DNA of 64,000 nucleotides from Senegalimassilia sp003474385 (lineage in GTDB: Bacteria; Actinomycetota; Coriobacteriia; Coriobacteriales; Eggerthellaceae): contig NZ_QUCY01000016.1 of NCBI RefSeq assembly GCF_003474385.1, positions 1 to 64,000 on the forward strand, in the 5' to 3' direction. The translations under genes and the position numbers were made by a program. The notes below the pieces were generated by a model. The model was not told the origin of the DNA. It did no database searches and was given only the letters and a program-made list of their open reading frames with translations. Positions 7,975 through 16,373 of this stretch are shown one piece after another; the first letter of the stretch is position 1; each line of letters opens with the position of its first letter.

Positions 7975-8814
7975 CTATTCGGGAACGTTTTGGTTGAGGC
8001 TGCCGGTGCGATAGCCGTCGGCGTCAACGGTCACGTAGACGAACCCCGCATCGTGTATGCGCTCGGTCAGGTCGGTGGATATCAGCGCGTCCATAAGTGC
8101 CGCTCGCTGGTCGGGCGCTACCTCGATGCGCGCAAGGTCCCCATGGGCGCGGCAGCGTATCTGGGGAAAGCCTGCGTTCATAAGCGCATCCTCGGCATGC
8201 TCGACGGATCGAAGCTTTTCGGCAGTGATGGCCTCGTTGTAGGGGATGCGGCTTGCAAGGCACGCGTAAGAGGGTTTGTCCCAGGTTGGAAGGCCAAGCT
8301 TGCGGGACAGGGCGCGAACATCGGCTTTCGATAAACCTGCTGCCAGCAAGGGGCTGTCCACCTTCAGCTCGCCAAGAGCCTTAAGCCCAGGGCGGTAATC
8401 GCCTAGGTCGCTGGTGTTGGTGCCTTCGGCCACGTAGGGTATTCCCAGGCGCGCGGCTTGATCCATGATGCGGGCGAACAATGCGCTTTTGCATAGGTAG
8501 CATCGATCTGCGGGGTTTTCGGCGAAGCCGGGTATGGTCAAGGCGTCGACGTCCATCACCACATGGCGGATGCCCCGCTTGGCGCAAAAATCGCTGGCTT
8601 CGCGAACCTCTCGTGCGGGAATCATCTGCGCGCAGGCGGTGATGGCGACGGTGTTGTCGCCAAGCACATCGGCGGCAACACCTAGCAGCAGGGTGGAGTC
8701 CACTCCGCCGGAAAACGCTACGGCAACCGCTCCCAGTTTTGTCAGATGCTCTTTCAGCGCTTCGTGCTTCTTGGAAAGCTCAGCGGGAAGCGGGGCGGGG
8801 GTGTCGGTGCTCAT
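7975..8814 (-). CDS. larE: ATP-dependent sacrificial sulfur transferase LarE
   Basis: Cytoplasmic PP-loop enzyme that adenylates and thiolates the pyridinium dicarboxylate precursor of the nickel-pincer (NPN) cofactor of lactate racemase and other LarA-type enzymes. The 279 residues have the PP-loop SGGVDST (35-41), the NDYRPG-like GDYRPGLKA segment and the ACLASRIPY block. Cysteines C105, C108 (CYLC) and C185 form the three-Cys set found in LarE enzymes that use an iron-sulfur cluster, whereas Lactobacillus plantarum LarE has only the last. larB, larC and larA are not nearby, so it stands alone here. The start is preceded by AAAGG. Confidence 0.88.
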   Translation of the reverse strand: MSTDTPAPLPAELSKKHEALKEHLTKLGAVAVAFSGGVDSTLLLGVAADVLGDNTVAITACAQMIPAREVREASDFCAKRGIRHVVMDVDALTIPGFAENPADRCYLCKSALFARIMDQAARLGIPYVAEGTNTSDLGDYRPGLKALGELKVDSPLLAAGLSKADVRALSRKLGLPTWDKPSYACLASRIPYNEAITAEKLRSVEHAEDALMNAGFPQIRCRAHGDLARIEVAPDQRAALMDALISTDLTERIHDAGFVYVTVDADGYRTGSLNQNVPE

Positions 8815-8903
8815 GGAGGACCTTTCGCGTTGCGGGTGGTTTCATTACGCACGCTAGCACATGAAGTTAGCTTCAGGTTTTGCCGAGCTGCGAGATTTCG
8901 CGT

Positions 8904-9917
8904 TTAGAGCATATCGGTGAAGCACAGGTTCATGTCGACGGGGGTGGAAATGCCGGCAACGCTGCCGGTGTTGCTGTACTGCCACAGCACGAAATCGAAC
9001 TGCCCGGAGGGCTGCAGCGCGTTGTATTCGGCGAACCAGACGGGGCGATCGCCTAGGCTATCCAGGTTCATGCGGGCGATATCCACTTTGTTGCCATACA
9101 CCATGGAGCGGTAACCTGCTTGCTCGATGCGTTGGCAGAACGCCAGCGCAGCTGCGGTGAGGGTGTCCCGGTCCACGTTATTGCCGCGTGCGTTCACCGT
9201 CGTATCCTTCTCGTGGTCGAAGGTTATGGGAAGGTCGAGCTTGCGGCCGCCAAGCTGGTCAAGCACGAAGTCGGCCTCTTCCTGCGCCTCCTCGGCGCTG
9301 GTGGCTTGCGAGTAAAAGTACACGCCGGTCTGCAAGCTGGCATCGGCTGCTCCTGCAAGGTTCTCATTCAGGCGGGCGTCCGCGAACAGGCCGCCTTCGG
9401 TGGTGCCGCGGTAGCCGGCGCGCACAAAGGCGAACTGGATTCCGTCGCTTGCAACCTGCTCCCAGTCGATGGCGCCTTGCATTTCGGACACATCGATTCC
9501 CGTCTGCGATTTCTCGACCCCGTTTTCAGAGTATGAGAACCTGCCGTTTTGTTGGGAGAGCCCCGAGAAGTCGTATGGGCTGACGTAAGGTTGCTTTGTG
9601 TTGGCCGAGCGAGAGGTTTCTTCTTGCGACGAGCCGTTGAGCAGCGCCGATGTTGCGTTGCATGCCGATATGCCGACGACGATGAGCGCAAGCGCGAACG
9701 CAAGGATGACGAACGGCTTGCGGGCGCTGGTGCTACGACGTGGGCGTTGCTGGGGGCGAGTCGATCCAGGTCGCGTGGATGCGTTGCGCGCTGGCAAAGA
9801 GGTGCGGGGCCGCGCGGAGCCATTGTTCATCGATGATGAGACGCGGGGCTTCGTGGAAGGGTTGCGCGTTGATGATGGGGTTCGGGCGGGTCGCCCGTTG
9901 CGGTTTCTGCTATTCAT
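8904..9917 (-). CDS. Membrane-anchored GH25 muramidase-like protein
   Basis: 337 residues. Residues 1-66 are Arg/Ser/Thr/Pro-rich and cytoplasmic, 68-87 form a membrane span, and about 138-332 are a glycoside hydrolase family 25 domain that would face the cell wall. GH25 marks visible: IDVSEMQG (141-148), FAFVRAGYRG, GVYFYSQA, FDHE (233-236, where many relatives have DxE), FCQRIE and VLWQYS. It probably cleaves peptidoglycan during wall remodelling. The long basic N-terminal tail is unusual; a later start at Met30 would shorten it. It follows larE's start on the same strand with an 89-base gap. Confidence 0.85.
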   Translation of the reverse strand: MNSRNRNGRPARTPSSTRNPSTKPRVSSSMNNGSARPRTSLPARNASTRPGSTRPQQRPRRSTSARKPFVILAFALALIVVGISACNATSALLNGSSQEETSRSANTKQPYVSPYDFSGLSQQNGRFSYSENGVEKSQTGIDVSEMQGAIDWEQVASDGIQFAFVRAGYRGTTEGGLFADARLNENLAGAADASLQTGVYFYSQATSAEEAQEEADFVLDQLGGRKLDLPITFDHEKDTTVNARGNNVDRDTLTAAALAFCQRIEQAGYRSMVYGNKVDIARMNLDSLGDRPVWFAEYNALQPSGQFDFVLWQYSNTGSVAGISTPVDMNLCFTDML

Positions 9918-10213
9918 AGGCGTTATGGTAGCAAACGGCGTGGGGCGCGGGGTGCCCGTCCATGGTTTGAACGTGGGGTTTTCAAATGCCGCTCATAGTG
10001 ATTTCCCGCCGCTGACGCACGTTAACGGCGTTAATCCAATTGATACTAACTTACTTCTAATATGCTCGTCTCATTGTTGGTTTTAGCCTGATGTGCACGC
10101 TCTTGTAGGTGTTTTTGCGCGTGATTTCGGGATGCTTGCGCATGTGCGCAAACAAGCGGGCGTTCGTCTCGTTGGGGAAGCGGGGCGCGACAAGGTGAGG
10201 ATTGGACGCTACG

Positions 10214-10630
10214 ATGATGGTTTCGACAAGGGGGCGCTATGCCCTCAGGCTTATGATCGATATCGCCAAGCAGGGGGAGGCGGGCGCGCTTGTCACTATG
10301 AGACAAGCCGCGCAACGCCAGGGGCTTTCCGTCAAGTATTTGGAGCAGCTGGGCGGTGCTCTCGTGCGTGCAGGGGTGCTGAAGAGCATTCGCGGCGTGA
10401 GCGGCGGATACTATCTGGCACAGCCCGCGGATCAAATCCGCATCGGCGACGTGCTGCGCGCCACGGAAGGTTCCTGCATGCCGGTCGCATGTGTGGACGA
10501 TGAGGGCAAATGCGATCTTGCGGGCGGCTGCGAGGCGCGCGGCTTCTGGCGGGGGATGGGTAATGCCATCAACGCCTATATCGACCGCATCACGCTTGCC
10601 GATGTGTTGGAGGGCAACGTGGAGGCATAG
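10214..10630 (+). CDS. Rrf2-family transcriptional regulator
   Basis: A 138-residue winged-helix regulator of the Rrf2 family (IscR, NsrR, RsrR, CymR relatives). N-terminal signature VSTRGRYALRLMIDIA and the wing SIRGVSGGYYLA are clear. Four cysteines lie in the sensor segment (C88, C93, C100, C106), a spacing compatible with binding an Fe-S cluster as in IscR or NsrR. I chose ATG 10214; TTG 10202 would place AAGGTGAGG one base away, and ATG 10217 is also possible. It is not next to isc, suf or nitrosative-stress genes, so its targets are unknown. It runs into a terminator interrupted by the assembly gap. Confidence 0.86.
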   Translation: MMVSTRGRYALRLMIDIAKQGEAGALVTMRQAAQRQGLSVKYLEQLGGALVRAGVLKSIRGVSGGYYLAQPADQIRIGDVLRATEGSCMPVACVDDEGKCDLAGGCEARGFWRGMGNAINAYIDRITLADVLEGNVEA

Positions 10631-10678
10631 CCGATTCCAGGGGTGCAATCCATCATCGGAAACCGGTGTCGGTAAACG

Positions 10679-10718
10679 CGACGGGGGGGGGNNNNNNNNN
10701 NCTGCAGCCCGTCGTTTT
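10679..10718 (+). terminator. Terminator of the Rrf2 gene, interrupted by the N gap
   Basis: CGACGGG (10679-10685), a G-run, ten Ns, then CCCGTCG (10708-10714) followed by TTTTCGTTT. The two arms are complementary and the T tract follows directly, so the gap falls inside a hairpin loop or stem. Confidence 0.65.
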
Positions 10719-10853
10719 CGTTTGGCGATGCCCGTTTCTTTTTATGCGTATGCGCAAAAAAGAGCGGTTTGAGCCGTGTTGGCAATCGCACTTCATCGCG
10801 AACGGAGGCTTTCCGTTATGTCGCGGCTATCGCCCGGGTTGTTGATAGCTAGT

Positions 10854-10897
10854 GGGAAAACGCATCGAGCTAAGGCTTCGCCGACGTTGGCTCGATG
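10854..10897 (-). terminator. Terminator of the VWA-MoxR operon
   Basis: On the minus strand CATCGAGC pairs with GCTCGATG (10863-10870 with 10890-10897), followed by CGTTTTCCC, about 90 bases past the MoxR stop. Confidence 0.6.
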
Positions 10898-10989
10898 AGC
10901 GCTCGGCGCCCGCTGGCTATCAGCATCCGATCGGGGGATACGGCGACAGGCTGCGATGTAACGTTTGCAGCCCGTCGCCATTGTTGGCG

Positions 10990-12501
10990 CTATTCCTCGT
11001 CGAGCGCGGTTTGCTTGATGCGGGCCGCCAGGTCGGCGCCGCGATCGCCGAACAGAAGCGCGCTGTTGTGCTTGAAGAAGCGCTCGCTTCCGTGTGCGTT
11101 GATGAACGCCATGCTGTAGCGGTTCGCGGAGAGGTCGGTGATGAGCAGCAGCATCTCCTGACCTTCGCCAAACGCCTGCTCGGCGAACGCCAATGCGCGG
11201 TCAAGGGCCTGCTCGCCCTGCTCAACGCGGCTCTCAAGCCCGCCGAGCATCTTCGAGAACGCTTCTTTGACCTGGTCGAACGTAAGCGACCCGCTTTGCG
11301 CTCCCAGGTGCTGCGCTTGCTGTAACATGTCGATGGTGCGCTCGTAGGAGCGATACTTCTGCTCGGACAGAAGCCCGCTTGCACGGTCGGTGCGCAGCAG
11401 GCGGCGCACTTCGGCCTCCTGCGTGCGCACCTCCTCGGTAGCATCGGTTGCGCCCGCTGCCTCAAGCTTGTCGCGCATGGCCGCCAGGCGCGGGTGCGCG
11501 AACTCCACGGCGCCCTCCTCGAGCATCGCCTCGCGCAGCACGCCCGCAAGCGCGTCGGAGAGCAGGCCCACTACCGACACGCGCTCGTCGAAGGGCGCGG
11601 CCTGGGCGCGCTCGACCACTTCGGGGCCGGCCGTGCCTGCAAGCACGCGGTCCACCTGGTAGTCGGCGCGATACTTCGTGAACAGGTCGTAGTACACGGC
11701 GAAACGCTTGGCGATCTGGGGCGCCTGCACGTATTGGCCGATGAGCACCTCATCGACGGGCAGGTCCTGCGCCTCGTAGAGCCTGATGGCGCTCGACAGG
11801 TCGTCCCAGCCGCGGGCCGTGACGAATTCCTTGCCGTCGGGCGTGGTCTCCAGGTGGTAGAAGTGGTCCTGTTCGACGTCAAGGTAGGTGATGACCGCCG
11901 GATGCACGCCGTGGCCGAGCGCATAATCGCGCCATGCCTGGAAGTCGGGTTCCACGTCAAGGCGCTTCAAGCGGTCCCACGTTGCCAGGTCGAAGTCGCG
12001 CGCCGTGCGGTTGTATTCGGGCGGGTTGCCCGCCGTCACCACGATCCAGCCCTCGGGGACCTTGTGGCGGCCGAACACCTTGTACTGCAGGAACTGCAGC
12101 ATGGCCGGCGTGAGCGTTTCCGATACGCAGTTGATCTCGTCAAGGAACAGGATGCCCTCGCGATGCCCCGTCTGCTCGATGGCGTCGTAGACCGCGGCGA
12201 TGATCTCGCTCATGGTGTATTCGGACACGTCGTAGGTTTTCCCGCCGTATTCCTTCTGGGCGATGAACGGCAGGCCCAACGCGCTTTGGCGCGTGTGATG
12301 GGTCATGGAGTAGGAAACGAAGCCCACCTCAAGCTCTTGGGCGATCTGCTCGACGATGGCGGTTTTGCCGATGCCGGGCGCGCCCAGCAGGAAGATGGGG
12401 CGCTGGCGCTGCGGCGGCAGGGCGTAACCGCCGAACTCGTCTTTAGCGAAATACGCCTGCATGGTGTACTTGATCTGCTGCTTCGCCTGTTGGATATCCA
12501 T
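10990..12501 (-). CDS. MoxR-type AAA+ ATPase
   Basis: 503 residues. AAA+ core at about 10-250 with Walker A GAPGIGKT (40-47), Walker B ILFLDEIN (117-124), sensor-1 region VVTAGNPPEYN, and a segment ARDFDLATWDRLKRL typical of MoxR/RavA relatives. The C-terminal half is a helical domain of unknown fold ending in a predicted alpha-helical bundle. MoxR ATPases usually act as chaperones or activators together with a VWA protein, and here the gene sits 27 bases downstream of one, in the same operon. The start has AAGGAG five bases ahead. The substrate of the pair is unknown. Confidence 0.88.
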   Translation of the reverse strand: MDIQQAKQQIKYTMQAYFAKDEFGGYALPPQRQRPIFLLGAPGIGKTAIVEQIAQELEVGFVSYSMTHHTRQSALGLPFIAQKEYGGKTYDVSEYTMSEIIAAVYDAIEQTGHREGILFLDEINCVSETLTPAMLQFLQYKVFGRHKVPEGWIVVTAGNPPEYNRTARDFDLATWDRLKRLDVEPDFQAWRDYALGHGVHPAVITYLDVEQDHFYHLETTPDGKEFVTARGWDDLSSAIRLYEAQDLPVDEVLIGQYVQAPQIAKRFAVYYDLFTKYRADYQVDRVLAGTAGPEVVERAQAAPFDERVSVVGLLSDALAGVLREAMLEEGAVEFAHPRLAAMRDKLEAAGATDATEEVRTQEAEVRRLLRTDRASGLLSEQKYRSYERTIDMLQQAQHLGAQSGSLTFDQVKEAFSKMLGGLESRVEQGEQALDRALAFAEQAFGEGQEMLLLITDLSANRYSMAFINAHGSERFFKHNSALLFGDRGADLAARIKQTALDEE

Positions 12502-12528
12502 GGCTGCTCCTTGCTCGATGGGGTGGTG

Positions 12529-14070
12529 CTAGGCCAGGTCGCCGGCCTGCTCGGTAAACGTTTCGTCGAGGACGGCCTTCATGGCCCAGGGCGGCACCGG
12601 CGCGCTTGCGTCGGCGGTCTCGGCGTCGGGGAACACGAAGGCGGTATCGAAGGACGGCTTGTGGGCGGGGTAGGTGCCTTGGCCGTCGGTGAAGTAGAGA
12701 AGGCCGCCGAGGTTTTGGAACTCGCCTCGTTCAAGCGCATCTTCGACATAGGCGAACACGGGTCGGAAATCGGTGCCGCCCAGGCCTTGGACCTGCACGT
12801 TGTCCAGGAAATCGTCCAGCTCGTCCAAGCTGTGGATGCAGTCCACGGCCGTGACGGCGGCGTCGCATTGCACCAGATGCACGTTCATGCGGGTGAAAAA
12901 ACCCGTCTCGTTGGACAGGATGGAATATGTGCGCTCAAGAAAACGCCTGACCAGCCCGTCTTTGGTGGACGCGGAAGTGTCGATGGCTATGACGAAATCG
13001 CGGATGCGCCGCTCCTCGACGTATTCCAAAGGCTCGATCAACGGCAGGTTGCCATAGCGCGAAAGGCCGTAACAATAATAGACGTAGTCGAACTCATCGT
13101 CGTTGACGCGTACATGCTCGCCCATGCGCGCGAACTTGCGCAAGAAAGCGGTGAAGTCCTGCTGGCGGCGCGTGACCGAGCGCAGATTCATGGAAAGGTT
13201 CGACCCTTCCACGCCCCAGAGCTTGATATAGGAGTCAAGCTGCACGCCCATTTCCAGCGCCGCGTTCTTCCACTGGTCACGCGAGCGGTCGAGGTTGACG
13301 GTGTCGGCGAAGCGGTTGGCTTGCACGCCGCGCGCCTGCTCGGGCGCCTCTTTCTCGGTGATGTCGTCGAGCGACAGGCCGCGGTGGGCCTTGTGGTTGG
13401 GTTTGGCCTTGCGCGCCTCGTCGGGCATGGGCATGTCCGTGCCGTTCTTGCCCGCCTCGCCGGCGGCGGGGGCGGGGGAATCGGCGGCGTTTTCCTGCTT
13501 CTCGCCCGTTTGGGCCTGACGGCGTGCCGCCTCCTTGGCCGCCATGCGGTGCCAGGGTTCGTGGTCGTCGGCGAAGAAGGGCGCGGCAAGCTGCGCGAGT
13601 TCCTGGTCGCTTAACCTCTTGTCGGCGAAGTAGCGGTATAGCGCCTCGGCCGTGAGCTGCGGACATTCTGCCTGAAGCTGCGCGAGCGCTGCCGTTTGAC
13701 GCGCGGCGCGCGGGCTTGCCGTGGCGGGCAATGCCAGCTGGGTGATGACCGCTTCGACGGCTATGTCGCATGCGGCATCCCAGCGCGCGGCGTCCATGTT
13801 CGGGTTGGGGAAGGGGTGCAGAAACACGTCGTGCAGCATGATGTGCAGGTACGTGCGCGCAAGCTCCTCCGGGCTTGACGCGACGGTGCGCGCCACGTCG
13901 GCTGGGCTGTAGCGCAAGTACGTGCCATCGGTGGCGATGGTCTGCCCGGGTTGCGCCAGCAGTTTGAGATGAGCGAACGCGGCGTTCATGAAGCGCAGGC
14001 TGACCAGCAGCTTGTTGCGGGTGAGCTCAAGGGCTTGCTGGGCAAGCCGACCTGAGGCGTTATGTGCCAT
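12529..14070 (-). CDS. VWA-like protein with DUF2201 putative metallopeptidase domain
   Basis: About 513 residues. N-terminal part (about 10-150) resembles the DUF2201 putative metallopeptidase region, with HIMLH (76-80) followed by H85 and WDAACDIAVEAVI; the usual HExxH glutamate is replaced by Ile, so catalysis is doubtful. A low-complexity Ala/Pro/Lys hinge lies near 215-250. The C-terminal VWA domain starts near 358 with the MIDAS motif DTSAS (364-368), then GTDF and YFTDGQG. The frame stays open upstream to 14685, but GGGAGG seven bases before ATG 14070 and loss of recognisable protein beyond it set the start. First gene of the operon with MoxR. Confidence 0.85.
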   Translation of the reverse strand: MAHNASGRLAQQALELTRNKLLVSLRFMNAAFAHLKLLAQPGQTIATDGTYLRYSPADVARTVASSPEELARTYLHIMLHDVFLHPFPNPNMDAARWDAACDIAVEAVITQLALPATASPRAARQTAALAQLQAECPQLTAEALYRYFADKRLSDQELAQLAAPFFADDHEPWHRMAAKEAARRQAQTGEKQENAADSPAPAAGEAGKNGTDMPMPDEARKAKPNHKAHRGLSLDDITEKEAPEQARGVQANRFADTVNLDRSRDQWKNAALEMGVQLDSYIKLWGVEGSNLSMNLRSVTRRQQDFTAFLRKFARMGEHVRVNDDEFDYVYYCYGLSRYGNLPLIEPLEYVEERRIRDFVIAIDTSASTKDGLVRRFLERTYSILSNETGFFTRMNVHLVQCDAAVTAVDCIHSLDELDDFLDNVQVQGLGGTDFRPVFAYVEDALERGEFQNLGGLLYFTDGQGTYPAHKPSFDTAFVFPDAETADASAPVPPWAMKAVLDETFTEQAGDLA

Positions 14071-14165
14071 TGAGGGCCTCCCGTCGCTTGATTTCGTCGC
14101 TTCGCGCAGTGTAGCATGGGCGGCAAAGCGGGTAAACACAGGGCCTAGATACGGGAGGTGCTTCG

Positions 14166-16199
14166 ATGGCAGCGGCTGAGGAGATGGTGTTCGCAACGCA
14201 GGGCGCGAAAGCGCAGGAGGTGGTGGCGCGAGCCCTTGCGGCGCCGGTGAGCCTTGCAGCCGATCAGGTGCGAGAGGTGAGCCCGGGGCGTTCGCAGGCG
14301 GGCGAGGTGTGGTCGCCGCAGCTGCTGCCGTATCAATCATGGGAAGGCGGCTCCGCGCGCGCCGGGCAGGTGGACGGCGATGCCGACGGCGATCTGCTGG
14401 CGGCGGGGTCGCTTGGCATGGGCGTGGACGACGACGCCCGCGCGCGCTTGCTTGCCATGGCGGCCCGGCAAGAGGGCGTGGGCGGCTCCGCGGCCGTGGA
14501 CGTGCCCGACGAGCAGGACGCGCCGGCAGTGTCGGTTCAGCGCGAGGAGGCGGGCTATGCCCTGGTCGGCTTCGATCTGCGCGCGCTTGCGCAAGCTGCC
14601 GGAGTGCAATCGGGACTTGCCGTGGTGCTCCCTTCGTTCGTGGACGGCGTTCCCGTGGTGCGCATCGCGCCCGGTGCGTTCGCACGTCGCTTGGTGCGCG
14701 GCGTGGGCGTCGACGTGCTGGTGGTGCCCGACACGGTGCAGCGCATCGGCGCCGGCGCCTTCTCGGCCTTGCCCGGACGCCATATCCATCTGGGGGCGGG
14801 CGTGCGCGCCGGCGGTGCCCAGGCCTGCGACCTTTCCGGCGTCACGCCGCCGCTCGAGCGCCGCACCTATTCGGTGAGCGGGGAGAACGAGCATTATCAA
14901 GCACAGGACGGCAGCCTGCTTTCCGCTGATGGGAAGATGCTTTTGTTCTGCGCCCCGCCCTATGAGGAGCGCTATGCCCTTCCCGACGGCGTGGAGGTGG
15001 TCGGCGAGACGGCGTTCGCGCAGGGTTGCGAGCCGCCGCATGTGGTGTCGGCGCCGGCGTGTTTGCAGCATGTCAGGGCAAAGCAATGGGATGCCGCGCT
15101 GTGGATGTGCCCGGCCGGGTGCGACGGCGCGCGCCGCCTGCGCCGCCGAGGCGTGCGCGTGTGCGGCCCCGACGCCATCGAGGCGGGCGGCTGCTGGTTC
15201 GACTGCCGCGACGGCGCGGCACTGCTGGTGGCGGGCCCGCAGCCTCCGAAGTCCGCATCGAAGCGCTTCGCCAGCGTGGCGGCGCGTGCGCGCGCTGCTG
15301 CAGCCAGCGACGAGGGCGTTGCCGTGGATGCGAAGCAGGCGGCGGCGCGCGCCGAGGCCAACGATTGCGGCGGGCTCGTGTCGGGCGGCAGGTTGGGACC
15401 GGTCGGTCAGGGGCCGTCGGCGGCGGTGCTCACGCAGCCCCAGGTCGCCGAAACGCTTGCTTTGCCTGCCCAGGTGCGGGGCGCGGAGCTTGCGCGCATC
15501 GCCCCGAGCGCGTTGCCGTATGCGCCGAAGACCCTGATCATCCCCGCAACGGTTCGCGAAGTGGGAGACGGCAACGCGTGTCGTGGAACGAAGCGCCTGG
15601 TGCTTCCCGAGGGCCTTGAGCGCGTGGGCGCACACAGCTTTTGCTCGCGTACGCTCGAAGGGCCCGTGGCCCTGCCGAAGTCGCTTCGGTCGGTGGGCGA
15701 GGGCAGCTTCGAGTTCTCCGTGTGCCGGCTGGCGTGGTCGGGCGTGGCGGTGCATGTGCCCGCCGACCAGCTGCTGAGCTGCTTCACCCTTGACGCCGAG
15801 CCCGGGTGCGACCCGTTCGACCTGCCTCGCTACGACGAGGTGCTCAGGTCGGGAAAGAACGTGCCGGACCGTTTAGGGGCGCTGCTGCATCGCCTGGAGC
15901 GGCCCGTGGGGCTGGATGCGCAGATGCAGGCCGCCTTCGCCGACGAAGTGCGCGCCGCGGGTCGCGAGGCGCTTGTGCGCATCGCCCGAGAGGGCAGCCT
16001 GGAGATGGTGCGTCAGCTGGCCGATCTAGGGCTTATGGAAGATAAACGCTTCGACGCGCAGATCGAGCTGCTGCGCCAGGGCAACCGAATGGACTGCGTG
16101 GCATTCCTTATGGAGCGGCGGCATCGCAGCGGTGCGCAAGCCGACAAGGGCGGCGAGCAGGACGCGTCTGCAAGCTTGAGGAGCAAGTTCGCCCTTTAG
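14166..16199 (+). CDS. Leucine-rich-repeat protein, BspA-like
   Basis: 677 residues, without a signal peptide or membrane span. Repeats of the LRR_5/BspA kind are visible at about 155-205 (VVLPSFVDGVPVVRIAPGAF, then VLVVPDTVQRIGAGAF), 270-290 (YALPDGVEVVGETAFAQG) and 455-520 (TLIIPATVREVGDG, LVLPEGLERVGAHSFC, VALPKSLRSVGEGSFE). The C-terminal 120 residues include ankyrin-like helices (MVRQLADLGLMEDKRFDAQIELLRQGNRMDCVAFLMER). BspA repeats usually occur on surface adhesins, but the lack of an export signal suggests a cytoplasmic scaffold. It diverges from the VWA-MoxR operon across 95 bases and precedes recN. Start set by GGGAGGTG. Confidence 0.6.
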   Translation: MAAAEEMVFATQGAKAQEVVARALAAPVSLAADQVREVSPGRSQAGEVWSPQLLPYQSWEGGSARAGQVDGDADGDLLAAGSLGMGVDDDARARLLAMAARQEGVGGSAAVDVPDEQDAPAVSVQREEAGYALVGFDLRALAQAAGVQSGLAVVLPSFVDGVPVVRIAPGAFARRLVRGVGVDVLVVPDTVQRIGAGAFSALPGRHIHLGAGVRAGGAQACDLSGVTPPLERRTYSVSGENEHYQAQDGSLLSADGKMLLFCAPPYEERYALPDGVEVVGETAFAQGCEPPHVVSAPACLQHVRAKQWDAALWMCPAGCDGARRLRRRGVRVCGPDAIEAGGCWFDCRDGAALLVAGPQPPKSASKRFASVAARARAAAASDEGVAVDAKQAAARAEANDCGGLVSGGRLGPVGQGPSAAVLTQPQVAETLALPAQVRGAELARIAPSALPYAPKTLIIPATVREVGDGNACRGTKRLVLPEGLERVGAHSFCSRTLEGPVALPKSLRSVGEGSFEFSVCRLAWSGVAVHVPADQLLSCFTLDAEPGCDPFDLPRYDEVLRSGKNVPDRLGALLHRLERPVGLDAQMQAAFADEVRAAGREALVRIAREGSLEMVRQLADLGLMEDKRFDAQIELLRQGNRMDCVAFLMERRHRSGAQADKGGEQDASASLRSKFAL

Positions 16200-16303
16200 G
16201 GGGGATGGGTGTGCAAGGTTTCGGGGACATGGGGAGGTTTCCTGCCGACTTATGTCGGATGCCCCGAAAAGCCTCCACGTGCGCGCTTGTTGCGCGGCAA
16301 GGC

Positions 16304-16312
16304 TGGTATACT
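16304..16312 (+). promoter_or_regulatory. Extended -10 element upstream of recN
   Basis: TGGTATACT, 62 bases before the recN start and identical to the rpsA and acyltransferase elements. A small palindrome CCGACTTATGTCGG (16243-16256) lies upstream and could help end the leucine-rich-repeat transcript. Confidence 0.5.
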
Positions 16313-16373
16313 GTGCCATATAGAACAGCCGTACGTGTTGCGGCCGCATGATCCGCACGCAGAAGGAACCGCC

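Larger units (their letters stand above)
10631..10989. other. Intergenic region with assembly gap between convergent genes
   Basis: A 359-base region holding two terminators (one per strand) and a run of ten Ns at 10692-10701. The Ns are a placeholder, so the true length is unknown. I see no gene. CTTTTT...AAAAAAG (10736-10760 area) forms an imperfect palindrome around ATGCGTATGCGC. Confidence 0.5.

Noticed and set aside
11494..13614. 706-codon plus-strand frame opposite MoxR and VWA
   Set aside because: It spans two real genes and their junction on the other strand; long shadow frames are expected at high GC.
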